Source: Polyporus tsugae
Lineage: Eukaryota > Basidiomycota > Agaricomycetes > Polyporales > Polyporaceae
Assembly: GCA_024305745.1 (NCBI GenBank)
Contig: JAHRBS010000014.1
Location: forward strand, 503,501-567,500
Length of the DNA stretch: 64,000 nt
Direction of reading: 5' to 3'
Shown here: one piece after another, positions 35,232 through 46,439 of the stretch
How positions within the stretch are numbered: position 1 is the first letter of the stretch
Layout of the letters: every line of letters begins with the position of its first letter
Made by a program: the position numbers and the translations under genes
The notes under the pieces: generated by a model
What the model was told of the DNA's origin: nothing
What the model saw: only the letters and a program-made list of their open reading frames with translations
The model's database searches: none

Positions 35232-37632
35232 ATGTCGACAGTCACCAAGAACAACATTTATGGCCTTCCCGGTTCCGTCGAGCTCGGCGACAAGGCCGAC
35301 GGCCAGACCCGTGTCAGGCGTCTGGCCATAGCCAAGGACAAGCTCGTAACCCAGCCCCTCGAGAGCATCTTCATTGTGCCCGACATCTTAGACTACGCCG
35401 CACGCACGCACGGCACCAAGAACTCGTTTGGTTGGCGCGACATCGTCAAAGTCCACGAGGAGAAGAAAGACGTGAAGAAGGTCGTCGGCGGCAAGGAGGT
35501 CACCGAGACCAAGACCTGGAAGTACTTTGAGCTCAGCGACTACAAGTACCTCAGCTTCGTTCAGGTCAAGGAGGCCGCACTGGAGGTCGCTGGGGGGCTG
35601 CTCAAGCTTGATGTGAAGAAGACGGACATCTTCAACGTCTACGCGGCTACCGGGTACGTCGTCTGACTCCTCCCCACTAGGTTGTTGTTCACCCTTCCCG
35701 GTCCTCGTTCCCCGATAAAGCCCGAACTGGCAGCTCATATCGCACGGCAACAACCTTATTGGTACCGCCATCGCAACCGCATACGACACCCTTGGCGAAT
35801 CTGGTCTCCAGCACTCCCTAAACGAGCCCGAGTGCGTCGGCATCTTCACCAATGCTGAACTGCTCCCGGTCGTGGCCAATGTCGCTGCCAATGTCCCCTC
35901 CCTCCGGCTTGTGATCTACGACGGCGAGGCGAAGCAGGCGCTCGTCGACAAGATCAAGGCGGCACGCGACACGATGCAGGTGCTGTCGATCGACGAGCTC
36001 CGCACGCTCGGCAAGGGAACGACGGCCGAGGAGCTCAAGGAGCGGCGCCCGGCCCCAGAAGACGTGTCGTGCATCATGTACACGAGCGGGACGACGGGCC
36101 CGCCGAAGGGCGTCGTCATCACGCACAGCAACCTCGTCGCGTCGGTCGGCGCGGTGTACACGCTGCTGGGGCACCACCTGAAGCCGGAGGACACGTACAT
36201 CGCGTACCTGCCGCTGTCGCACATCCTCGAGTTCGTCGTCGAACTGTGCCTGTTCTACGTCGGGATGACGTTCGGGTACGGGCGCGTCAAGACGCTGACG
36301 GATGCGTCGGTGCGCAACTGCGCGGGCGACATCCGCGCGTTCAAGCCGTCGATCATGACGGGCGTGCCCGCGGTGTGGGAGATGATCCGCAAGGGCATTA
36401 TGGCGAAGATCAACGGGAGCGGGACGCTGCGGAAGAGCGTGTTCAACGGGGCGTACAGCATCAAGAAGGCGGGCGTGCCCGCACTCAGCCAGCTCGTCGA
36501 CTCGGCCGTGTTCAGCCAGATCAAGGCCGCGACGGGCGGGAAGCTCCGGCTCGCGCTCTCGGGTGGCGCCGCGCTCAGTGCGGAGACGCAGGAGTTCCTG
36601 TCGATTGCGCTCGTGACCGTCCTCCAAGGTGTGTGTTCCGTCTGTCTGTAGCGAACTATACCGAGCGCTGAACGACGTTTAGGTTACGGGATGACCGAGT
36701 CATGTGGCATGTGCGCGGTCATGCCCCCCGAGTTCATGCAGTTCAACACGGTCGGGCTGCCGATGCCGTCGATCGAGATCAAGCTGCTGGACGTGCACGA
36801 GGCGGGCTACTTTGCGACGAACGACCCGCCGCAGGGCGAGGTGTGCATCCGCGGGCCGTCGGTCACGAAGGGTTACTTCCGGCGCGACGACCTGAACAAC
36901 GACGAGAGCATCTTCACCAAGGACGGCTGGCTGCGCACGGGCGACGTCGGCCAGTGGAACGCGGACGGCACGCTCAGCCTCATCGACCGGTGAGTTGGCT
37001 TGCGTTTTGCTGGTTCGGGTCTGGCCACGCGGCATGTGCGCTGCTGCTTCGTCACCTCGTGCCCCACACTATGTGCCGACACTGACGTAGTTCCCTTCCT
37101 CCCTCCCTCCCCCCAACCCCATAGAATCAAGAACCTCGTGAAGCTCCAGGGCGGAGAGGTACGTTTTTGGCATCCCCAGCTTCCCATCGCATGCACTTAT
37201 CGGCTGTGACTAACCTACGCTCGCGCACAGTACATCGCGCTCGAGCACCTCGAGTCCATCTACAAGTCCTGCAACCTCGTCTCCAACATCTGCATCCACG
37301 CCGACGCAGCCGCGAAGCAACCCATGGCGATCGTCATCCCGCACGCCGAGCACCTCCGGCAGGCGCTCAAGGACCTCCCTAGCGTCGACGCCAGCAAGCC
37401 GCTCGGCGAGCTCTGCCACGACCAGGCCGTCGTGAGCTTGTTCCTCAAGGACCTCAACGCGACCGGCAAGAAGAACGGCTTCAAGCCGATGGAGCTCCTC
37501 CAGGCCGTCGTCCTCACCGCGGACGAGTGGACGCCCGAGAACGGGCTCGTCACCGCCGCGCAGAAGGTGCAGCGCAAGAGGGTCGCGCAGGCGTTCGACG
37601 CGGAGATCAAGGCGGTGTACAAGTTCGACTAG
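35232..37632 (+). CDS. Long-chain fatty acid-CoA ligase (FAA1-type)
   Basis: Activates long-chain fatty acids to acyl-CoA using ATP (adenylate intermediate) and CoA. The start MSTVTKNNIYGLPGSVELGD is at 35232. The AMP-binding P-loop reads CIMYTSGTTGPPKGVVITHS (about 36070). It is followed by YIAYLPLSHILEFVVEL, LRLALSGGAALSAETQEF, the adenine motif GYGMTESCGM, GWLRTGDVGQWNADGTLSLI and the fatty-acyl-CoA-synthetase signature RIKNLVKLQGGEYIALEHLE, split by introns. It ends AEIKAVYKFD at 37632. Five exons with introns near 35655-35729, 36627-36681, 36989-37123 and 37160-37230. Length near 700 residues fits eukaryotic FAA/ACSL enzymes. Its product is the substrate of the acyl-CoA oxidase at 12.6-15.1 kb. 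Location (ER, lipid body or peroxisome) is not clear from sequence. Confidence 0.93.
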
Positions 37633-38264
37633 AGGGGCCCGGGGGGCAGCTGTGAGGACTAATGCTACCTGTTACTGTAGAAGGTTGCGCTGCTGCTATA
37701 ACTGACCGTCCGTGCCCTCGTACGTATATATCTTCTGTGTGGACCATGCGTGTGACGACCGGCGTGATATTGTTCTTGGATCCTTGACATTAGTGTATTG
37801 TACGACCTGGCCCAGTACTTGTATGATAATATACCTCTTGAATTCTGCTTCGCCTGAACACAGGTATCAACAACACATGATGTCCACGCTGCCTCCCAAA
37901 GCAGGACTGCTTGCAAGCAAATCACTCCCAAGGCGTGCCTTGTGCAATATTCGAACTGTGACCGTGAACATGGTATTGTCCATTTGGCAGCCCGCAGACA
38001 CCGAAATAGCGGCACAGGTACATTATCATACACGCAGAGTAAGGTAGAGCACTAAGTAACCAAGCGTACGAGTAGGAAGAGCAGAGCGGGGTGAACAATA
38101 CTGAGCAGAATAAGTACTAAGACACACTAAGACACACGAACGCACCACGTAAACGCTAACATGGCGCACCCGCAAGGACAACAACGATAGTACACGAACA
38201 CGAAACAGCAGCAACGGCCCACGTATGAAATCAAGGACGCCGTAGAGAAAGGGAGAGGCAGCGT
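37633..38264. other. Intergenic between convergent genes
   Basis: Three-prime flanks of the acyl-CoA synthetase and the ubinuclein gene. Only motif-free frames are present. Confidence 0.4.
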
Positions 38265-41200
38265 TCAGTCGTTCTCCATCGACTCCTTCTCGTACTTCTT
38301 CTTCATCACGCTCACTTCGCGCGAGATCTGGCCGGAGGAGAGCCAGCCGTCTGGGAATGCAGCGACAATCTGCGAAATAGGCACTCGTCAGCACGATCCT
38401 CGTTACCAAAATGCGTATGGGGGCCATGCACACCTTCTGATACAAATTTTTCCGCACGCCCTGGTCACTAACGACCTGGTTCGAGCCCTCTAGGGAACTA
38501 CAAAGCCCCATCGCTCGTCAGCACACCCGTCATGACAAGGGTAAGATCAAAAGAAAGCGCCCACTTCTTCTCGTTCTCGATCCGACAACACTCGTTGCTC
38601 AAGCACACCAGCTGCCAGATGATCGTCTTGATCTGGTCCGTCAGGCGATACCGCTTCGCGGGCGGGTGCGTGTCCCGCCCCTTCCCGCCACCGCCCGCGC
38701 CGTCCTCGTGCTCGCCGTCGTCCGCGGGGGGTGCGCTGTGGTCGAGCGCCGCGCCCGGCATCATCGGGGTAGCTTGCACGTCGCTCGCGGCGGGGGAGCC
38801 TTCGTGCGAGTGGTCCGCGTTCTCGCCGCCGGCTTCGAGCTTCGCACGCTCTTGTCGCTTCTCTAATGCGAGGTTCAATCGAAGTCAGAGGACGTGTGAG
38901 AGTGACGTGTGAGGATGGGGGTATGACGCACCCCATTGCATGACGCTCTTCTCCCATTCCTCCTTCGCCTTGGCCAACCCGTCCTCGGCTAGCACGCGCA
39001 GCTCTTCGATGAGTGCGTTCTGCCGGTCGATCAGGAGGTTCGTATGGTCTCTCCATATTGTGCGCTTGATCAGTTTCTAACACCCCACATGAGTATATGT
39101 ATATGCGCTCCCACAAGCGGAGTTGAGGGCCTTTGCTTACCGTCATCGTGAACTTGTTGTAAGGGAACAGCCGCGGCATGAGGTTGAAGAAGTTCTCGTC
39201 GTACTCGCCCAGGATGGCCGCCTTGAGCGCCACCTGCGCGAGGAGTGGCTTGATCCCGGGCGGGAACTTGCCCTTCACGTCCCAGTTCTCCTTCGCGATC
39301 GCCTCCTTGAGCACCTCGATTGCCTGCTCGAGCTCCGCGCTGAACGGATGCTGCACGCCGTCGTCGTCGTGCACCAGCACCAACACAGGGTCAGCCACGG
39401 ACGACACGGGCGCGGAGGGGAAGGGCAAGGGGTTCACATCGTCATCGTCATCGTCAACGAAACAACACCCCGCCGACAACACAAAGTTACTCACGATCTC
39501 AACCGTCTTCCTGCGCTTCTTCGCGCCCCCTTCGGATATGCTGCCCGCCGCGACCTGACCCTCGGAGAGCTTCCGCTTGAGCTTCCCGCCCTCCTCGCCG
39601 TCCGACAGGGCTATCGGTGCATCTCGCGACCCCTCTTCTGTCTTCACCTTACCGTTTGACGATATAATTATGCCACCTGGAGGAGCTGAGACGCTCGACA
39701 ATGCGGGGAGCGTGATTGTTGCAGTGGAGAGTGCTTGAGAGACAGAGGCGGAGGGCGCGAGGATGTTGATCTTCTTGGATTTAGGCTTCTTAGTTGACGG
39801 CCTGGGAGGGATGTATTAGTATCGCGGGTCCGGTAACGATGTAGAAAGGCATGGATAATGGAACTCTGTCAGTAGATAGAACGTTCGGGACGTGATACGC
39901 TTCGAATATGTCTCAAGAACCTTGCGCCATGGCACCCTTGCCACTGGACCGCTCCCTTCAGGGCACGCGCAGCGGAAGCACCGCAAGACACTATATGCAT
40001 GTTCCTTCAGGGTGCCAAAGGGATGCGAAGGGAGCACAGCTGATGGCAAGATCACCGAGCGGTGTGTGCAAAGGACGAGATGACGGATTTCTCTCGTACA
40101 TTCCATACCGTATGGTAGGGGAGTTCAGGGAAGCTTTTGCACCCGGGGCATGCACATACGTGCGTAGTAATGCGCATATACGCATGTTCACGCGCATACA
40201 TGCGCACCAGGCGCCATGCACCGCCCACATACGTTATGCACGAGGAAGAAGGATGCTGTAGAACTTAGAGGATCCGACGTACTTGTTAAGGAGGGCCACC
40301 TGCCCACTCGAGACATAGAATCCCTTTTGCTTGGTCTGTGCAAAGAAGGTGCGCTCGTCTTGTGCGAGCTCGGAGTCGTCGATGAAGGGGTCAGTGGTGT
40401 CGTAGTACTCGGAAGTATGATTCCGCTGCAAAGAACGTTGTATAAGCACTGAGCCGGGTCTGGTGGTTGTCTAAGAGACAAAGCATTCACTATATGCGCG
40501 CGGAAACGAAGGCATACATAGGGTGTGGACGGTCTATATGCCCCGCACATGCGCGCTATGGACGTCCGGCACCGCCCGCCCGCAGCGCGCAAGAGTTCGG
40601 CAGCGCACACTCCGCCAGGATGCGCAAAGGCTCTGAGAGAGTAGAGGAAGGGTGCTCACCCGCTTGCGTCGCTTGCCCTTTTGCTGGGTGTCGGCCTCGG
40701 CGGGTGCAGGCTCAGGCTCAGGTTCGGGCTCAGGCTCAGGCTCGCCGTCGCCGTCGCTCTCGTCGCTCGTATCGTGCTTGGCGAGGTCCGGGACCGGCGT
40801 GGCCGGACGCTGGCCGGTGGCCTTCGCGAGGTCGGAGATGTTGACCTCGTAGTCGTCGGGACCGCCGAGCTCGATGTCTAACCGAATGGTCTGGAGAGGT
40901 TGGCGGGCCGGATGCGGGGGCGGGGATGGGGAGGCACGAGGAGCGGCAGATTTCGTTGACTTTGGTTTGGCGCCCGGGGGCGCTACGGCTACGTAGGACG
41001 ATGATGGCTTCGACTTGCGTCCTCGCGCGCCCTCAGCGGGGGCGGCGGCCTCACTGGAGAAGGCGGCGGCGGAGGCGGAGGGGAGGGGAGGGGGGAGGTC
41101 GGTGGAGGAGGTGTGGGAGTCGTCGTCAACGACGATGGGGGAATTCTGTGCTGGCGATGGGGAGCGCGGCGGCGAGGACGACTTTGACGAGGCCGACTCG

Positions 41201-41271
41201 GAGGCGCTTCCGTCCTGGGCCTCGTGGGCATCAGGGACGGTCATCTCAACGTCGCTGGGGACGGTATCCAT
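38265..41271 (-). CDS. Ubinuclein / HPC2-type HIR histone-chaperone subunit
   Basis: The start at 41271 gives MDTVPSDVEMTVPDAHEAQD, a Ser/Pro-rich disordered N-terminus, IRLDIELGGPDDYEVNISDL and a PEPEPEPEPEP run. The diagnostic Hpc2-related (HUN) domain follows across an intron: HTSEYYDTTDPFIDDSEL then FFAQTKQKGFYVSSGQVALL. Downstream are a Lys/Arg-rich segment (KLKRKLSEGQVAAG, GGAKKRRKTVEI) and a conserved alpha-helical middle region (HPFSAELEQAIEVLKEAI, GEYDENFFNLMPRLFPYNKF, LIDRQNALIEELRVLAEDG). The C-terminal exons read RYRLTDQIKTIIWQLVCLSN and VVAAFPDGW-like GWLSSGQISREVSVMKKKYE, ending ESMEND at 38265. In yeast Hpc2 and animal ubinuclein, the HUN domain binds HIRA/Hir1 and H3-H4 for replication-independent histone deposition in the nucleus. 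About eight exons. Confidence 0.87.
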
Positions 41272-42294
41272 AGGCTGGAGGGGAGGGGGAGGAGGGGGGG
41301 AGGAGGGGGAAGTTACCTAATATGGCAGTCTTCGAGGGGACGGGGAGGGAGAGATGGAAGATTGCCATCGTCAGCGATGCGGAGGATGAGAATACTTGTT
41401 TCGGTTGGTCCGGTTGACGACTGGGCGAGTGGCGAGTGCAGAGGATCGGCGCGGCCTTTGGCCACCAGTCCCCGCTTCCCCATTGGTCCGGCATTTGCCA
41501 GATACGATTCCCTCTGAGCGCCCAACTCTAAACATCCCAATCCTCCTCCTCCCCCGCTTGCCTACCTCCTCGTCCACTCTGCAAATACCCTAGAACCTTC
41601 TCTGCATCCATTTTCCCCGTTTGCTAATCTCTGAACGTGGGAGAGCTCGTACATCTATATCGTTGTCCGGCAGTGCGGAAAACCACCGGCACCTGAGCGT
41701 CCCTCTGTTCGAATCTTCCGGCTCCGGGAAAATCCCATCTAAAAACACGCGGTCGCAGTGGGCACTTGAGACCATAAGTCTCAATTTTGTATTCGTAGCT
41801 GATTTCAGCATGGGGTATGTACGTTGTGAAATGAGCACACGTACACTTGTAAATTCCGGCATACAGGTACATTTATCGGCTTACGAATGCCGAGACGACA
41901 GTATATCACCGCCCGACGCCCGACGTATGTCACCTCAGTATGTCATTTCCTGGTCATTTCCCACCCTGCGCAAGCCGTGCGCATGAGGCCTGCGCGTGAG
42001 TCCTGGGCCGCAAGGTGCGTCAATGAGAAACTTTCCAGACCCCAATGTACTGCCTCCATCGCAGTAAGCTACGTATACCAACTCGGTGCCCGAGTGCTGC
42101 GCTACCCCTGACTCATCTTCCCACGAACCCTCGAACTCCGAGTCTCGCATGTCACTAGATGGACATCCGAGTCGTCTCGCTGCCCAAGCTAGAATGGAGA
42201 GAGTAGGAGGATGGTTTAAGTATATTCGAAGTGCTCGCTACTTGTGAGTTTAGCAGTCTCTAGTCGCGCGCCATCATGCTTATATCGTGTTTGA
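41272..42294. other. Intergenic, divergent promoters of ubinuclein and F-box 2
   Basis: About 1 kb with no motif-bearing frames. The missing first exon of the F-box gene at 42.3 kb should lie in its right part (roughly 42150-42290), but I could not fix it. Confidence 0.35.
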
Positions 42295-43822
42295 AGACCT
42301 GGTCGCATTATCCGAGCAACGACACCACCGCCCCACAAGTCCGGACCCATCAGCGTCCTCCCATCCGAGTTGCTTCACGCCGTATTCGAGCTGCTGGAGT
42401 TTTCAGATCATAACACACTCTGGAATTGTATGCGGGTCTGTAGGCGTTGGCACCACATCGCGCGCCCTCATTTCTTCGCCATCGTCTCAGTCACACACCA
42501 TCACCGCAAACAATTTTCCAAGCATTTCCTGGCGCATCCTGAACTCGGAGCACACGTCAAGGCCGTACGTTTCGTTGATAAGTCGTGGACCGACTCAGAC
42601 GACTTGAGGCACCGACGCCCTGGAGTCCGTCGCAGGCCATTCCACATTCAGCTGCTGGCATCGACACTTCCCCTCCTCCCCAATTTACGAGATCTCTCCC
42701 TAGTGGGCTATGACAACTGCTCGAAATTCCCTCTGGTACAATGTCAACGCACTTCTGTCTCACTCCGGCGACTATCATTCCATAATTGCGTTGGCCTCTC
42801 ATTCATCCTGCTCGAGGTTCTTTCACTTCTATCTATAGACACTTTAGTTGTCAGCGTCGATCTACCAGATTCCTCGCGCCACGCAGACACCCCAGTACCG
42901 TGGTCAAGATACAGTTTCCCCCGGACGGAGTTGATGGAGACACCCATTACGATTCAGAACGTGGTGCTTCGTGGGCGCATCGACTACCCGTCGACCTACT
43001 ACGAGACCTTTGAACTTTTCTCGGTTCCAGGAAGCCTTCGTGCACTGGGCATAGCGGTTTACGACCAATACCTGCTGCCCAGCATTCGCACGTTTCTCCG
43101 ATCCAGAGCGGCCCGGGACCTGTTGAGCCTCAGCGTCGATATGTTCTGTCACGAGTACAGACTTTGGCAGATAGCGGTCCCGCCGTACCTCAACCGTAAG
43201 TCTATCCCGTATACGAATCGACTTGAATGCCGTCACTGACCGACGTCTTTGCTAGTGATAGGAGATCCGACCGCGTTCGACATCCTCGGCGCCGCCATCG
43301 AGCACTGTACGCGACTCCAGTGCGTCCGGATCGGATTCACATATGTTGGCTCGCCCCAGCGGGACCCCATCTCCCAGCGCGACGCCCTCTTGCCCATGCT
43401 CGAAAGGCTCCCCATGACTCTCCGCGTGTTCGCCATTCGTATCTGGCTACGCCCATGGCGGTCTTGGCGGCAGTTCTGCGCCGATGCCGCCATAGGGCTC
43501 GACGTCGTCGACCGCCTGCTCTCTCCGTCGGGCGACGGTGGCGGGAAATTCCCCGACTTGCGGAGCGTCGAGCTCCATATCGTCGAGGACCCCCGTCGGC
43601 GACAGATAGGGGAGACGGCTGCGAATCCTCTCGAAGAGGGTGATGGCCTGATGCTACTGCCGAGGCTCCGCGCCGCTGGATTGCTGCGGTTTGTCCACGA
43701 AATAGATCGTGGCCAAATGCAAGGTAAGTGACCCATAGGTTCCAACTCCTGACTGCATATTCACCTATTCGGGTTTTTATCCTCCCACTATAGCTGACGT
43801 GTACTTGCCACCCGAGATGTAA
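42295..43822 (+). CDS. F-box / leucine-rich repeat-like protein, diverged paralogue
   Basis: The F-box start reads GPISVLPSELLHAVFELLEF then MRVCRRWHHIARPHFFAIV. It is followed by HIQLLASTLPLLPNLRDLSL, LGIAVYDQYLLPSIRTFLRS and LLSLSVDMFCHEY. An intron at about 43196-43255 leads to FDILGAAIEHCTRLQCVRIG, and a last short exon gives DVYLPPEM. The frame is open through the body, so this copy may be functional. It is clearly related to the genes at 10.1-11.8 and 46.4-48.1 kb but more distant than those two are from each other. The frame is closed by TGA just before 42295 with no ATG, so an upstream exon is missing from this model. Presumed SCF substrate adaptor; target unknown. Confidence 0.65.
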
Positions 43823-44223
43823 TTCGTCTGCTACTGCCCGGCGCCTTCTACCACGCTCATCACCTTTGGTCTATTGGGAGGTGTGGGAAGCATATGGTAC
43901 TGTTTGCCTGACGTCAATCTGTGGCCACCCACAGCACAACTCGGAGGTTTATCAGATATCGGACTCGGAAACAAATATTCGTTTCTTCTCCCGAGATGTT
44001 TGGAAGGAAAGAGTTGTATGTTGTGCCGCCGCACACGCACTGCGTAGCGTACTAGAAGTGAACAAAATATATTCGTTGCCGGCGTGGTAGTGTACACGGC
44101 GTATATAGACATCATATACGACAAGTCCCCTGCGCCATCCTTGTCCAAGGGGACCCCGGTGCCAGAGCCTGCCAAAACACCCACCCAAAACACCCACCCA
44201 ATGACCTACCACCCACCCAATGA
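43823..44223. other. Non-duplicated spacer with short direct repeats at the breakpoint
   Basis: Between the F-box gene and the truncated oxidase. The right end (about 44165-44223) holds tandem copies of a CCACCCACCCAATGACCT-like unit immediately before the oxidase homology begins. Confidence 0.6.
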
Positions 44224-45686
44224 CCTTCCGTCGAGCACGAAGTTGTCGCCCTCGTACGTCGCCGCGCAGACGTAGTCGGCACAGAGCCGGCCAATGCCCG
44301 CGAACGCGCTGAAGCCGTGCCCACCGCGCGGGGTCTCGAGATCCGCGATCGCGCACGTCGAGACGAGGACCTTGAGGCCGGCCGTTGAGGCGTGCATCGA
44401 GGGCAGGAGGGAGCTGTCGCCAGTAGAGAGGCATTTGAGGGGATCGGCAAATGTAGTGGTCTGTGTATGTGGGGAGCGACGATGAGGCTAGAGGGCCAGT
44501 GAGAGATGACATACGAGGTCCGGCCGAGAACGATGAACACGTACTTATGCGCAGGCGAGGATGGCCTGGAGGCGATGGTATACGGAGGTTATGTGATCAC
44601 CTGTCGTTCAAGCGGCAGTGATGAACGGACGTTTGCGGACAGCATATAGGGTAAGGGGATAGGCGGTCGTCGTACCTCGCGCGATGGTCCATCCGCCGGA
44701 GCTCACCATGCTGTTGCAAGGTCGAAATATGTGCGGTTCACATTCAAAGGTGAGCGTACCTTGACCTGATCTTGCCGGAGAGCACAGGGATAAGCATCAA
44801 CCCAAACACAGAGCAAGGGACTACTCACCCCTCCATATCCGCACCCTATCAAACCTCGCAAACCCATTGTCCACCGCCGCGTACCCGCCCATCACCTTCG
44901 GCCCAATGTCCCCAATCGTAATCCCGTTCAGCGTTCAATGGTCCTCGAGCGACCTCAGCTACACGAAGAACAGGTGTGGGCCAGCGTCCCTGTCCGAGGG
45001 GAGGACGCCTGGACGACGCCGTGCGTTGCGGTCCTGCCGAGCGCCCCGATCCACCACTTGGCTGCAGTCGGCGTGGGCGTGTGCAGCTCGAACTCGCGCG
45101 TCGCGGGGAGATAGGCGGCGGTCGTCTCGAGTGCGGCGACGTTGGTGCCGTGGCCGAGCTCGGTCTGGAGGTAGCAGCCGATGATGCCGCGCTGCGCGAT
45201 GAGGGCGCTGTACTTGGCGTGGAGCTCGGGCGAGCCTTGGGACTTGATGACAGGCTCGAACGCTGGGTGCCACGGTTGGGAAGCGGTTGGAAGAGGAGAG
45301 ATTGGGACGTACCGGCCATGTGGAGTTGGATGGGGAGGGGTTCGTCGACGATCTTAAATGCGAGGACTGCCTCCTCGGGAGACCACCGATGCTTCTCCGT
45401 GAGTTCATGTATGCGGTTCGTGATGGCCAGCCCGCGAGTGTAGAGCTCTGTGCGGGTGAGAAACGGCCTGCGGGACTTGTCGAAGACGGGATCCTTGGAG
45501 AGGACAGACAGCATGCGCTGGCGAGCATGCCACTCCGTCTCGCCTGAACGGGTGTGCTATGAGGGCCGTAGAGGAGGAGAAGGAGTGGTTGTGGGACTCA
45601 CTCCAGAGGAAGACCGACAGCTTCTCGAGGTCGAGCGTCGAGCGTTCACGGGCTCGCCGCATGTCTGCTACATTTTGGTTCGCCAT
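44224..45686 (-). pseudogene. Acyl-CoA oxidase pseudogene, copy B
   Basis: Starts MANQNVADMRRARERSTLDL at 45686 and follows the intact gene through ETELGHGTNVAALETTA-equivalent sequence and WWIGALGRTATHGVVQ. It then carries a short deletion with a frameshift, a stop where the intact protein has Gln after LFFV (CAG to TAG), and another where it has Arg (CGG to TGA). Middle exons are partly lost. Homology resumes at LLPSMHASTAGLKVLVS and ends abruptly after TYEGDNFVLDG, about 14280 in the intact gene, so the catalytic C-terminal half and the AKL signal are missing. It is non-functional as an oxidase. Same orientation relative to U6 and F-box as in arm A. Confidence 0.9.
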
Positions 45687-45935
45687 ACCTTCTTGCGCGA
45701 GTACTGTTGGCCTGTCGTCGACGTTGGCAAGACCGGTTCACGGTAGCAAACATGCTCAGGTGATAGAGCTGGGATAAGTAGAGGGAGGAGGTCACCGGGA
45801 GAACACAAACGACGTCCGGTCCAGCAACATCCCCGAACTCCGGGTGCGATCATCCATGAGAGCGCCGGGCGTACCCGCGAGTTGAAGAAAATGCATAATT
45901 CGAACTGGAGAACGATTTCTTCAAGGCCGATAGAT

Positions 45936-45959
45936 GTCCCCTTCGGGGTGACATACGAA

Positions 45960-45990
<31 letters not shown>

Positions 45991-46055
45991 GGCCCCTGCA
46001 CAAGGATGACACGCTTTCCCGGAGTGGTAGACCTACGGGTCTCAATATTTATTTT
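45936..46055 (+). ncRNA. U6: U6 spliceosomal snRNA, copy 2
   Basis: Identical over 120 nt to the copies at 12276-12395 and 50025-50144, from the GTCCCCTTCGGGGTGAC 5' stem-loop to the TTTT stop at 46052-46055. ACAGAGA lies at 45974-45980 and the AGC triad at 45986-45988. Upstream sequence (ATGCATAATTCGAACTGGAG) matches copy 1. The neighbouring oxidase and F-box genes are both broken, yet the RNA gene has not changed. Confidence 0.93.
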
Positions 46056-46439
46056 GTTCTCGACCTTACTTTTACTTTTATCTGTGCTTGCTCGGTTAAT
46101 CGCTGGCCGTTTTCAGGCTTCCTGTACTCTGTACTACCCCCACAACGTATTTTCTTTTTTATGTAAAACCCTCTACATTTAGGGGGCGACATGAACAACT
46201 TTCCGATGTTGGCTTGATCCCGCTCTCGTATCCCTTCTTTCAAGTTTCCACTTCGCATCTTGTTCTTTGTCTGGTCACGCAGTGTAGCTACATCATTGCC
46301 TTGCCCGTCCTCAGGCTCCCCTCGCCCCCTCGTCCCTTTCGCCCCTGCTCCTCACTCGTCGGCTTCGACTCACGGCATTACAGGGTGCCCCTGACTCGTC
46401 TTGTTGCCAACCCTCACAGTTCTCACAACTCACTGGCAG
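46056..46439. other. Intergenic between U6 and F-box pseudogene
   Basis: Matches 11777-12275 in reverse orientation with small indels. No coding frame recognised. Confidence 0.5.

Noticed and set aside
35818..36627. 269-codon minus-strand ORF and a 200-codon plus-strand ORF at 36069
   Set aside because: Antisense and out-of-frame shadows of the acyl-CoA synthetase, caused by high GC content.
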